Positions 1 to 7,488 of a DNA stretch of 35,462 bases are shown one piece after another (the stretch's first letter is position 1; every line of letters starts with the position of its first letter). The notes under the pieces were generated by a model, which did no database searches, was not told the origin of the DNA, and saw nothing but the letters and a program-made list of their open reading frames with translations. This DNA is from an uncultured Pelagibacteraceae bacterium (lineage in GTDB: Bacteria > Pseudomonadota > Alphaproteobacteria > Pelagibacterales > Pelagibacteraceae): positions 1-35,462 of the forward strand of contig CACHRX010000011.1 of NCBI GenBank assembly GCA_902582385.1, in the 5' to 3' direction. The position numbers were made by a program, and so were the translations under genes.

Positions 1-2
1 GA

Positions 3-827
3 ATCAAAAAATATAGAGGGAAGACTCCTTTATTTATTGAAGAAAATATTGAACAAAAATTAAATCAAATATTTGACTCAGAAATAAAGCTTAATTCAGG
101 AGGCTATCTGGTCATAAATCCAACTGAAGCACTTGTATCTATAGACATAAACTCTGGAAGCTCAATTAAACAAAAAAATGTTGAAAGTACGGCTCTTGAC
201 ACAAATCTTGAAGCAGCTGAAGAAATAGCAAGACAAATTAAAATAAGAGATCTATCAGGTCTAATAATTATAGATTTTATAGATATGCTTAATTACGGAA
301 ATAGAAGACTAGTAGAAAAACGCTTAAAAGAAAAATGTAGAATTGATAGAGCTAGAATTCAAATCGGTAGAATTAGTAATTTTGGATTACTTGAAATGTC
401 TAGACAAAGACTTAGAGAAAGTGCAGTAAAGTGGAAAGTTGAGTTAACAGATGAGTCTTTTGCTCAAAAATTATTAAAAATTGTAGAGTTAAAGGCAGTT
501 TTAAATAAAGGAAAATTTGTTGAACTTAAAGTTTGTAAAAAAATTTCTGATTTTTTAAAGGAAAATTTTGTAGATGATTTAACTTATTTTGAAAAAAAGA
601 ATAAAATGAAAATTGATATCATTACAGATAACTCTCTAATAATTCCTGAATATATAATCGATATTAAGAATAAATCTAAGAAGACGATTGAATTAGTAAC
701 ATATTATGAGAAATTGAAAAATTTAGAACAACAAAAAATTGATAACAAAATTGTTAAGGTTAAAGATAAGAAGAAATTTATTAAAAAAAGAAGTTATAAA
801 AAAAAATTTTATAAAAAAACTAAATAA
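3..827 (+). CDS. rne: Ribonuclease E/G, C-terminal part (5' end outside window)
   Basis: Endoribonuclease of the RNase E/G family, acting in mRNA decay and rRNA/tRNA processing. The reading frame is open from the window edge (274 visible residues). Both catalytic metal-binding aspartates are present: SIDINSG (visible residue 48) and IIIDFIDM (visible residue 91), spaced 43 residues apart as in E. coli RNase E (D303/D346). The signature GRISNFGLLEMSRQRLRES follows. Two oddities are seen. The CPxC zinc-link that normally follows RQRL is missing: the small domain continues directly with no cysteine pair. The protein also stops about 60 residues after the small domain in a Lys-rich tail (KDKKKFIKKRSYKKKFYKKT), so the long degradosome scaffold of E. 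coli RNase E is absent. It could equally be named RNase G (rng). The 3' end overlaps the convergent thiG by 8 bases. Confidence 0.93.
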   Translation: MKKYRGKTPLFIEENIEQKLNQIFDSEIKLNSGGYLVINPTEALVSIDINSGSSIKQKNVESTALDTNLEAAEEIARQIKIRDLSGLIIIDFIDMLNYGNRRLVEKRLKEKCRIDRARIQIGRISNFGLLEMSRQRLRESAVKWKVELTDESFAQKLLKIVELKAVLNKGKFVELKVCKKISDFLKENFVDDLTYFEKKNKMKIDIITDNSLIIPEYIIDIKNKSKKTIELVTYYEKLKNLEQQKIDNKIVKVKDKKKFIKKRSYKKKFYKKTK

Positions 828-1593
828 TTCCTTTTGTGGGTGATGAAGGATTTCCCATTAAAGTCTTATTTATTCTTCCTGAAAGGAATGACTGTCTACC
901 AGCTATTACAGCATTTTTAAATGCTAATGCCATATCAAAAGGTTTTTTTGCTTTGGCAATTGCGGTGTTAACTAGTACCCCATCACATCCAAGCTCCATT
1001 GCAATTGTAGCATCTGATGCCTGACCTAAACCAGCATCAATTATTAATGGGAGTTTCGTCTGTTTTCTAATTATTTGGATATTTACTTTATTTAAAATAC
1101 CCAATCCTGAACCAATTGGTGAAGCTAAGGGCATAATTGCAGATGCACCTACGTTTTCTAATCTTTTTGCCATTAAAGGATCATCATTGCAATAAACCAT
1201 TACTTTAAAACCCTCCTTAGTAAGGACTTCTGTAGATTTAAGAGTTTCAATCATTTCAGGAAATAGATTTTTTTTATCTCCCAAAACCTCTAGCTTTACT
1301 AATTTCCAACCACCTATTTCTCTTGCAAGTCTTAATGTTCTTAAAGCCTCTTCAGACGAAAAACATCCAGCTGTATTAGGTAGGTATGTAATTTTTTTTG
1401 GATCAATATAATCCATCAATAAGGGTTTTTTTTTATTCGTAATATTAACTCTTCTTACTGCAACTGTTACAATTTCAGCTCCTGAAAATTTTATAGCTTT
1501 TGCACATTCTTTCATATTTTTATATTTTCCCGTACCTACAATTAATCTAGAAGTGAAAGGTTTATTAGCTATGATAAGTTTATCTATTTTCAA
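820..1593 (-). CDS. thiG: Thiazole synthase ThiG
   Basis: Forms the thiazole phosphate of thiamine from deoxyxylulose phosphate, dehydroglycine and sulfur carried on ThiS thiocarboxylate. At 257 residues it has the usual length. The Schiff-base lysine is K100 in VKLEVLGD. Other family motifs are SRLIVGTGKY near residue 15, LPNTAGC near 71, PLASPIGSG and IDAGLGQASDA. The start is TTG at 1593: no in-frame ATG lies nearby, and a strong ribosome site (GGAGGTG) sits 7 bases upstream, inside the end of thiS. It is the second gene of a thiS-thiG pair, 2 bases apart, and its end overlaps the RNase E gene. thiC, thiE, thiD and thiO/thiH are not in this window. Confidence 0.96.
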   Translation of the reverse strand: MKIDKLIIANKPFTSRLIVGTGKYKNMKECAKAIKFSGAEIVTVAVRRVNITNKKKPLLMDYIDPKKITYLPNTAGCFSSEEALRTLRLAREIGGWKLVKLEVLGDKKNLFPEMIETLKSTEVLTKEGFKVMVYCNDDPLMAKRLENVGASAIMPLASPIGSGLGILNKVNIQIIRKQTKLPLIIDAGLGQASDATIAMELGCDGVLVNTAIAKAKKPFDMALAFKNAVIAGRQSFLSGRINKTLMGNPSSPTKGII

Positions 1594-1595
1594 TT

Positions 1596-1814
1596 TTATC
1601 CACCTCCAATAAAATGTACAATTTCAATTTGATCACCATCTTTAAGTTTTATTTTATTTAACTTTTTCTTATCTATTATTTCCGCATTTAATTCAATCGC
1701 CACTTTTTTAATAGGTATTTTTAAGTCGCTAATAAGGTTAATAATTTTCAAATTTTCAATAATTACCTTTGCTTTGCCATTTAATTTAATTTTTATTTTT
1801 TTTATTTTTTTCAT
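1596..1814 (-). CDS. thiS: Sulfur carrier protein ThiS
   Basis: Ubiquitin-fold sulfur carrier for thiazole synthesis; its C-terminal Gly-Gly is adenylated and thiocarboxylated by ThiF and delivers sulfur to ThiG. The 72-residue protein begins MKKIKKIKIKLNGKAK and ends HFIGGG, with the required C-terminal diglycine. A longer frame opens at 1943, but the extra 43 residues are antisense to aroQ and unlike ThiS, so ATG at 1814 is chosen. The gene lies just upstream of thiG. It is divergent from aroQ with only 16 bases between the two start codons, so its promoter must lie largely within aroQ coding sequence. Confidence 0.93.
   Translation of the reverse strand: MKKIKKIKIKLNGKAKVIIENLKIINLISDLKIPIKKVAIELNAEIIDKKKLNKIKLKDGDQIEIVHFIGGG
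1601..1607 (-). promoter_or_regulatory. Ribosome binding site of thiG, inside the thiS stop region
   Basis: On the minus strand, thiS ends ATT GGA GGT GGA TAA. The GGAGGTG within these Gly codons is a near-perfect Shine-Dalgarno match 7 bases before the TTG start of thiG. This decides the thiG start. It also means the codons for the essential ThiS Gly-Gly tail double as the thiG ribosome site. Confidence 0.85.
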
Positions 1815-1830
1815 CGTATATAAGGTGTAA

Positions 1831-2277
1831 ATGAACAATAAAATTATTATTATTAATGGTCCAAATCTTAATCTATTAGGTGAAAGAGAACAATCACAAT
1901 ATGGTTCATTAACCTTTGAAAAAATTAAAGATAATTGTATCAAAAAATGTGAAGAATTAGACTTAGTAGTTGATTTTACTCAATCAAATATTGAAGGGGA
2001 ATTAGTCAATATAATTCAAGGGGCTAGAAAAAAATTTGATGCTATGATTATAAATGCTGCTGGATTTACTCACACATCAGTTGCAATTAGAGATGCTCTA
2101 GATTTATTTAAAAAACCAATAATTGAATTACATATTTCTAATATTTATAAAAGAGAACAATTTAGGCAAAAATCTTTGATAAGTGATGTGGTCACTGGAG
2201 GAATCTTCGGTTTAGGCACTGATGGTTATATTTTAGCCATAATTGCAATGCAAAAGATTTTAAAAAATGAAAATTGA
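1831..2277 (+). CDS. aroQ: 3-dehydroquinate dehydratase, type II
   Basis: Catalyses 3-dehydroquinate to 3-dehydroshikimate in the shikimate pathway; the type II enzyme is a dodecamer in the cytoplasm. At 148 residues it is the usual length. Motifs are NGPNLNLLGERE (residues 10-20), the catalytic tyrosine Y24 in SQYGS, NAAGFTHTS with N75, catalytic H101 in ELHISN and R112 in REQFR. AAGGTG lies 3 bases before the ATG. It is the first gene of an aroQ-accB-accC run; the aroQ and accB frames overlap by 11 bases. An aroQ-accB-accC order is common in proteobacteria. Confidence 0.97.
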   Translation: MNNKIIIINGPNLNLLGEREQSQYGSLTFEKIKDNCIKKCEELDLVVDFTQSNIEGELVNIIQGARKKFDAMIINAAGFTHTSVAIRDALDLFKKPIIELHISNIYKREQFRQKSLISDVVTGGIFGLGTDGYILAIIAMQKILKNEN

Positions 2278-2701
2278 TAAAAAAATTATTAAAGAATTAA
2301 GCAATTATTTAGATGAATTCAATCTAACTGAACTAGAATATACAGACAAAGATACTAAAATTAAAGTATCAAAACATTCTGTTAAAGTTAATGATCAATT
2401 AAAATCGATTAATAATGATTTTGCTAAAGCTTCAGAACTTGTAAAAGAAAATAATAAAAATATTTCTGGTATTGAAATTACATCACCTATTATTGGCACC
2501 GCTTATCACGCTCCAGAGCCTGGTGCAAAAAAATTTGTCGAAGTTGGAAAAAAAATAAAAAAAGGTGATACAATTATGATTGTTGAAGCAATGAAAACAA
2601 TGAATCATGTGCCTTCAACTGCTGAGGGTGTTGTTAAAAAGATTTGTATCAATGATGGTCAACCTGTAGAGTTTGGTCAAACCTTAATTATTCTTGAGTA
2701 A
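2267..2701 (+). CDS. accB: Biotin carboxyl carrier protein of acetyl-CoA carboxylase
   Basis: Carries the biotin that shuttles carboxylate from biotin carboxylase to the carboxyltransferase of acetyl-CoA carboxylase, the first committed step of fatty acid synthesis. At 144 residues it has a weakly conserved N-terminal part, a short linker and a biotinyl domain from about residue 68. The biotinylated lysine is K110 in EAMKTMNHV. The thumb region characteristic of AccB (TAYHAPEPGAKKFVEVG) is present, distinguishing it from other biotinyl or lipoyl domains. Its stop and the accC start share one base (TAATG). Confidence 0.96.
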   Translation: MKIDKKIIKELSNYLDEFNLTELEYTDKDTKIKVSKHSVKVNDQLKSINNDFAKASELVKENNKNISGIEITSPIIGTAYHAPEPGAKKFVEVGKKIKKGDTIMIVEAMKTMNHVPSTAEGVVKKICINDGQPVEFGQTLIILE

Positions 2702-4038
2702 TGTTTAAAAAAATTTTGATTGCAAATAGAGGTGAGATTGCAGTTAGAGTAATTAGAGCATGTAAAGAATGGGGCATCTCTACTGTAGCAGTTCATTCTG
2801 ATGTTGATAAAGATAGCATGCACGTTAGATTAGCAGATGAAAGTGTTTGTATTGGTCCTCATCAACCAGTAAATAGTTATCTTAATATTCCTGCTTTAAT
2901 GTCTGCAATTGAGCTTACTAAATCAGAAGCTGTTCATCCTGGATATGGTTTTTTATCTGAAAACGCAAACTTTGCAAAAGTCTTAGAGGAAAATAATATA
3001 AAATTTATTGGCGCGCCTTCTAAATTAATTAAAATGATGGGAGATAAAATTCAAGCAAAAAAAATTGCAAAAGAAAACGGACTACCAGTAATTGAGGGTT
3101 CAGAAGATGGAATAAAAGATATCAACGATGCTAAAAAACTATCCAAAAAAATTGGTTTTCCAATTCTTATAAAAGCAGCAGGAGGTGGAGGTGGAAAGGG
3201 AATGAAGATAGTTCACAAAGAGGAAGATTTTGAAACACTTTTTTCAACTGCGAAATCTGAAGCAAAAAAGTATTTTGGAAATGATGAGGTCTATATAGAA
3301 AAATTTTTTCAAAATCCTAGACATATAGAGGTCCAAATTTTAGCTGGCAAAAATAGGGTTGTTCACCTTCATGAAAGAGATTGCTCTGTTCAAAGAAGAC
3401 ATCAAAAATTGATTGAAGAGACACCTAGTCCAGTTTTGAATAATGAAATAAGGAAAGACCTTTTTGAAAAAACAGTAAATATGGTCAGTAAAATTGGTTA
3501 TTTAGGAGCAGGAACTGTAGAATTTATTTACGAAGATGGAAAATTTTATTTTTTAGAGATGAATACAAGAGTACAAGTGGAACATCCAGTTACTGAAATG
3601 GTAACTGGCATAGATATAATTAAAGAGCAAATATGGATAGCATTTTCAGGAGAAACAGCTTTAAAACAGACTGACATTGTACCTAGAGGTCATGCTATAG
3701 AATGTAGAATAAACGCTGAGGATGCTAGTAAAAATTTTCAACCATCACCTGGAACTATAGGTTTGTGTCATCAACCATCAGGATTTAGGACAAGAGTTGA
3801 TGGAGCTATTTTTCAAGGTTACAAAGTTACTCCTTATTATGATAGTTTAATATGTAAACTGATATGCCATGGCAGAAACAGAATGGAGGCTATTCAAAGA
3901 ATTAATAGATCTTTAGATGAATTTGTAATTGAAGGAATTATTACAACCATTCCATTACATAAAGTACTATTAAATCATGAAAAATTTATTAATTCGGACT
4001 TTAATGTAAGTTGGTTGGATAAAGAAAAAGTTATTTAA
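2701..4038 (+). CDS. accC: Biotin carboxylase subunit of acetyl-CoA carboxylase
   Basis: ATP-grasp enzyme that carboxylates the biotin on AccB using bicarbonate and ATP. The 445 residues match the family length. Motifs are the N-terminal FKKILIANRGEIAVRVIRA, the glycine-rich loop GGGGKGM (about 162-168), HIEVQILAG (208-216), catalytic-loop K236 in RRHQKL, metal ligands E274 and E286, and R290 in EMNTRVQVEHP. Translation is coupled to accB by a one-base overlap. The carboxyltransferase genes accA and accD are not in this window. The gene ends in a 4-base TTAA overlap with the convergent DUF2155 gene, so each strand's stop codon lies within the same palindrome. Confidence 0.98.
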   Translation: MFKKILIANRGEIAVRVIRACKEWGISTVAVHSDVDKDSMHVRLADESVCIGPHQPVNSYLNIPALMSAIELTKSEAVHPGYGFLSENANFAKVLEENNIKFIGAPSKLIKMMGDKIQAKKIAKENGLPVIEGSEDGIKDINDAKKLSKKIGFPILIKAAGGGGGKGMKIVHKEEDFETLFSTAKSEAKKYFGNDEVYIEKFFQNPRHIEVQILAGKNRVVHLHERDCSVQRRHQKLIEETPSPVLNNEIRKDLFEKTVNMVSKIGYLGAGTVEFIYEDGKFYFLEMNTRVQVEHPVTEMVTGIDIIKEQIWIAFSGETALKQTDIVPRGHAIECRINAEDASKNFQPSPGTIGLCHQPSGFRTRVDGAIFQGYKVTPYYDSLICKLICHGRNRMEAIQRINRSLDEFVIEGIITTIPLHKVLLNHEKFINSDFNVSWLDKEKVI

Positions 4039-4442
4039 TAACAGTTTACAAGCCAAATATCATAAACTGGATGATCAAAAGAAGCTATTGACGGGCTTGA
4101 TGAAAACATCCAACCATTAAAAACATAAACCTTATCATTGTCACTTTTTGTTAAGTCCCTTACTTGAATATAGGCTTTAGTTTCAGGATTGTCATCGAAT
4201 TCAGAATTAGTGCATTTCATACTTTTGATTGATAGATCTTTGTAAATAAATTCCTCACCATTAATCAGTTTTATTAATTCATTTTTTGAGCTTATTTTAT
4301 CTAATATTTTAACTGAAGTATTTTTTTTAGCTAAACTTTCTTCAGATTTTGCACAACTAAAAAAAATTAAAGATAAACAAATAACTAAATTAGTTAAAAT
4401 TTTTTTATTATTTCCAACTTTTATATTTTTTATTAATGGCAT
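4035..4442 (-). CDS. DUF2155-family probable lipoprotein
   Basis: A small protein of unknown biochemical role. I take the ATG at 4442 (135 residues). A start at 4517 would add 25 residues antisense-like to the overlapping NDUFA12 gene and bury the signal sequence. From 4442 the protein has a basic N-terminus, a hydrophobic stretch and a lipobox-like IFFSC with Cys30, so it is probably a lipoprotein anchored on the periplasmic side. The C-terminal block (VYVFNGWMFSSSPSIASFDH, then PVYDIW) is the DUF2155 signature known from alphaproteobacteria. It lies directly downstream of, and overlaps by 35 bases, the NDUFA12 gene. This pairing recurs in alphaproteobacteria, so a link with complex I or envelope function is possible but unproven. 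Confidence 0.85.
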   Translation of the reverse strand: MPLIKNIKVGNNKKILTNLVICLSLIFFSCAKSEESLAKKNTSVKILDKISSKNELIKLINGEEFIYKDLSIKSMKCTNSEFDDNPETKAYIQVRDLTKSDNDKVYVFNGWMFSSSPSIASFDHPVYDIWLVNCY

Positions 4443-4767
4443 TTTTTTTATTCTTATTAGGATAATATGCTGCTTCTGTTCCGGTGGGATTTGATTGATG
4501 AGGTTTTTGCCATTCATACTTTTTTAAATCGTGTTTTTTTTCAATTTTGTTAGCTGTAAAATGCATCCAAGAATACCATTCCACAGGTATTTTACTTGCA
4601 TCTATTTCATTGGCATAAATTACCCACCTCTTACCCCCTTTACTTTCATAGTATTTATTGCCAAAAGAGTCTGAACCAACTAATTTTCCAAATAATATAG
4701 TTTTTAATTTTGTTCCAAGTGTATCTTGATTCCACCAAATGAAAATTTTTTTTAATAATGTCAACAT
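4408..4767 (-). CDS. NDUFA12-like NADH:ubiquinone oxidoreductase accessory subunit
   Basis: Homologue of the mitochondrial complex I accessory subunit NDUFA12 (B17.2), which alphaproteobacteria share with mitochondria. The 119-residue protein opens with an amphipathic stretch containing FIWWNQDTLGTKL. It continues with the family signatures LVGSDSFGNKYYESK, RWVIYANEIDASKIPVEWYS and WMHF, and ends in PHQSNPTGTEAAYYPN. It would bind the peripheral arm of complex I on the cytoplasmic side of the membrane. The core nuo genes are not in this window. It is divergent from the next gene, with 114 bases between them. Confidence 0.93.
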   Translation of the reverse strand: MLTLLKKIFIWWNQDTLGTKLKTILFGKLVGSDSFGNKYYESKGGKRWVIYANEIDASKIPVEWYSWMHFTANKIEKKHDLKKYEWQKPHQSNPTGTEAAYYPNKNKKNAINKKYKSWK

Positions 4768-4809
4768 TCAAATTTTTTTTTTTTCAATTTCAAATTGTAT
4801 AAAATAAAT

Positions 4810-4837
4810 TAGACTAAAATATGGATTTGTATATAAA
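4810..4837 (+). promoter_or_regulatory. Candidate sigma70-type promoter of the NrdJ-tail gene
   Basis: In the 114-base divergent gap, TAGACT (4810-4815) and TATAAA (4832-4837) are separated by 16 bases, giving a leader of about 40 bases before the ATG at 4882. The match to the -35 consensus is only 4 of 6, and AT-rich DNA yields such matches by chance. The same gap contains a 12-T run at 4773-4784. Confidence 0.35.
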
Positions 4838-4881
4838 TGAATTGATTCATTATTCAAAATAATTTTTTAAATTGAGGTAAA

Positions 4882-5703
4882 ATGGCAAAATATTTAGTTG
4901 AAACTTATTATACATGTACTTTTAAAGTTAATCATTTCTTAGATGATATAAATGAGGAAGAGCTTAAAAAACTTGAAAAAAGAGATGATGGAAAATTTGA
5001 AGTTTTGGATGTCAAGCTTGATAACAGAAAAACCAAAAATTTAGATCCAAAAAATGAAAATGTTCCAAGTAAGAAAATTGATTTAGTGAGTAAAAAAATT
5101 GACAACAAAAATGAAAACATCGAACAGTCTGTCAGCCAAATATTAAATAAAACTGAAAAAGCTGGTAAAAGATTTAGTATGCCAGATCGTAGGAAAGGCT
5201 ATATACAAAAAGCAACTATAGGTGATCATAAAGTTTATCTTCACACCGGCGAATATGAAGATGGCAAAATAGGAGAAATTTTTATTGATACAAGTAAAGA
5301 AGGTGAGCTAGTGAAAGCTTTAATGAACAACTTTGCTATAGCTGTTTCTCTTGGTCTACAGTACGGCGTGCCTTTAGATGAATATATAAGTGCTTTCGTT
5401 GGAACAAAATTTGAACCTTCAGGTAAGGTTCAGGGAAATGATAGAATATTGAGTGCATCGTCAATATTAGATTATATATTTAGAGAACTAGCAATTTCAT
5501 ATCAAAATAGAGAGGACTTGGCTCATACACCTTCGATTGGAGAGTCTGAATTGAATAAATTTGAAGATCAAGGATATGAAGGGCAAAATCAATTATTAAA
5601 AATTGTAAAAGATATAACAAGTAAAGGCTTTGTAAGAAATAATTACAAGAAGAATCTTGTAGATTTATCTGATATCAAAATAAATTTGAAAGGAAAAAAA
5701 TAA
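4882..5703 (+). CDS. Stand-alone TSCPD-domain protein resembling the C-terminal part of class II ribonucleotide reductase
   Basis: Residues about 97-215 read like the C-terminal section of vitamin B12-dependent ribonucleotide reductase (NrdJ): [70 protein letters not shown] and [15 protein letters not shown]. The first 95 residues are different: a short conserved-looking start ([20 protein letters not shown]) and then a charged, low-complexity linker. There is one cysteine (C12) and no CxxC pair, so it cannot be a reductase by itself. The catalytic barrel is not encoded next to it. Comparable small TSCPD proteins occur in alphaproteobacteria, and Pseudomonas aeruginosa has a split NrdJa/NrdJb. 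Whether this one serves a reductase is unknown. A good ribosome site (GAGGT) precedes the ATG. Its stop abuts the stop of the convergent aspS with no spacer. Confidence 0.85.
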   Translation: MAKYLVETYYTCTFKVNHFLDDINEEELKKLEKRDDGKFEVLDVKLDNRKTKNLDPKNENVPSKKIDLVSKKIDNKNENIEQSVSQILNKTEKAGKRFSMPDRRKGYIQKATIGDHKVYLHTGEYEDGKIGEIFIDTSKEGELVKALMNNFAIAVSLGLQYGVPLDEYISAFVGTKFEPSGKVQGNDRILSASSILDYIFRELAISYQNREDLAHTPSIGESELNKFEDQGYEGQNQLLKIVKDITSKGFVRNNYKKNLVDLSDIKINLKGKK

Positions 5704-7488
5704 TTATTTTTTTATTTTTAAAGAAAGACTTAACTCTTTCAACTGTTCTTCCTTAATTTCTGAAGGAGCATTCATCATCAAGTCTTCTGCATTTTGATTC
5801 ATTGGAAACATTGTTACTTCTCTTATATTCTTTTCGTTAGCTAGTAACATAACAATTCTATCTATACCTGGGGCAATACCACCATGAGGTGGAGCTCCAT
5901 AGCTTAAGGCGTTTATCATTCCGCTAAATTTTTCATCAATATCACCCTTTGAATACCCGGCTATTGAAAAAAGTTTATACATTAATTCTGGAATATGATT
6001 TCTTATTGCTCCAGATGATAATTCAACTCCATTGCAAACAATATCATACTGATAAGCTAGAATGTCTAAAGGTTTATCAAAATTAATCTTTTCAATATCC
6101 CCTTGTGGCATAGAAAAAGGATTGTGACTAAATGATATTTTATTAGTTACCTCATCTTTTTCGAACATTGGATAATCAACAATCCAACAAAACGCAAAAG
6201 TATTTTTATCAATTAATTCTAAATCATTTGCTATCTTATCTCTTGCTAAGCTTGTTATTTTTTCCAATTCATTTTTTTTTCCACATGCAAGAAAAATGCT
6301 ATCACCAACCTCTGAGCCAGTTTTTTTCATAATTTCATTCAAAGATTTTTCAGAAAAAAATTTCCCGACTGGTCCTTTAGCATAAACCTCTTTATCTTTT
6401 TCTATTGTAAAATAAGCTAGGCCTGAGGCTCCTTGTTCTTTTGCCCACTTATCTATATTATCAAAAAAACTTCTAGGTTTATCTTTTGTTTTCTTAGTAA
6501 CAATACATCTTACGTTAGATCCAGATTTTACTAATTTCTTAAAAATTTCAAAAGAAACATCATCTCGAGAAAAAATTTCAGTAATATCATTGATTACTAA
6601 AGGGTTTCTTAAATCTGGTTTATCTGAACCATATTTTAACATTGCCTCTTTAAAAGTTATTTTTGGAAACTTATTAAATAGTAGTTTTTTATTAGAAAAC
6701 TCCTTAAATGTATTTACTAATAATTTTTCAACAACTTTAAAAACATCATCTTGTTCTACAAACGACATTTCCAAATCTAATTGATAAAACTCACCAGGAC
6801 TTCGGTCTGCTCTTGCATCTTCATCTCTAAAACATGGTGCAATTTGAAAATATTTATCAAATCCTGATACCATAATAAGTTGCTTAAATTGTTGGGGTGC
6901 TTGTGGAAGAGCATAAAATTTTCCAGGATTTAATCTGCTTGGAACTAAAAAATCTCTTGCTCCTTCTGGACTAGATGATGTGAGGATTGGAGTTTGGAAC
7001 TCTAAGAATTCTAGCTTACTCATTTCATTTCTAATAAAAGAAATTACTTTTGACCTTAATATAATGTTCTCATGAATTTTTTTTCTTCTTAAATCGAGAA
7101 ATCGATATTTCAATCTTATTTCCTCAGCATACTCTTGATCACTAAAAACTGGCAAAGGTAACTCTTTACATTTACCGAGTATCTTAAAATTTTGGATTTC
7201 AACTTCTATTCCACCAGTTTGAATTTCTTTGTTAATGGTGTCTTTAGATCGATTTACGACTTTTCCCTCAATCCTAATAACTGTTTCCAGTTGTATCTTT
7301 TCTAACTCAACAAAATTTGAATTTTCTTTTTGAATAATACATTGAGTAATTCCATAGTTATCTCTTAAATCTATAAATAAAAGATTTCCGTGATCTCTTT
7401 TTTTGTTAACCCATCCAGATAAAACCACATCTTTACCAACCGCATCTTTTCTTAGTTCATTACAATTATGACTTCTATATTTATTCAA
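5704..7488 (-). CDS. aspS: Aspartyl-tRNA synthetase (bacterial type)
   Basis: Class II aminoacyl-tRNA synthetase of 594 residues with an N-terminal OB-fold anticodon-binding domain (about 1-110), the catalytic core and the bacterial GAD insertion (about 280-420). Motif 2 is FRDEDARADRSPGEFYQLDLE (220-240). Motif 3 is in GAPPHGGIAPGIDR near the C-terminus. The start is TTG at 7488, fixed by AGGAGA four bases upstream inside the end of the hda-like gene; no ATG is nearby. Residue H33 in KKRDHGNLLF matches the histidine reported at this site in non-discriminating AspRS enzymes, which also charge tRNA-Asn; E. coli has Leu there. That specificity is inference. It is the last gene of the DUF2066-hda-aspS run. 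Confidence 0.97.
   Translation of the reverse strand: MNKYRSHNCNELRKDAVGKDVVLSGWVNKKRDHGNLLFIDLRDNYGITQCIIQKENSNFVELEKIQLETVIRIEGKVVNRSKDTINKEIQTGGIEVEIQNFKILGKCKELPLPVFSDQEYAEEIRLKYRFLDLRRKKIHENIILRSKVISFIRNEMSKLEFLEFQTPILTSSSPEGARDFLVPSRLNPGKFYALPQAPQQFKQLIMVSGFDKYFQIAPCFRDEDARADRSPGEFYQLDLEMSFVEQDDVFKVVEKLLVNTFKEFSNKKLLFNKFPKITFKEAMLKYGSDKPDLRNPLVINDITEIFSRDDVSFEIFKKLVKSGSNVRCIVTKKTKDKPRSFFDNIDKWAKEQGASGLAYFTIEKDKEVYAKGPVGKFFSEKSLNEIMKKTGSEVGDSIFLACGKKNELEKITSLARDKIANDLELIDKNTFAFCWIVDYPMFEKDEVTNKISFSHNPFSMPQGDIEKINFDKPLDILAYQYDIVCNGVELSSGAIRNHIPELMYKLFSIAGYSKGDIDEKFSGMINALSYGAPPHGGIAPGIDRIVMLLANEKNIREVTMFPMNQNAEDLMMNAPSEIKEEQLKELSLSLKIKK

Noticed and set aside
1815-1830. TPP riboswitch controlling thiS
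   Set aside because: Only 16 bases separate thiS and aroQ and no riboswitch core can fit; none was seen within the flanking genes.
1815-1943. Forty-three-codon upstream extension of thiS on the minus strand
   Set aside because: It is antisense to the aroQ N-terminus and unlike ThiS; the family length and start fit ATG at 1814.
4443-4517. Longer start for the DUF2155 gene
   Set aside because: The extra residues overlap NDUFA12 coding sequence in another frame and would bury the signal sequence and lipobox.
4773-4784. Twelve-T run as an intrinsic terminator
   Set aside because: No hairpin precedes it and no plus-strand gene ends upstream; it lies in a divergent promoter region.
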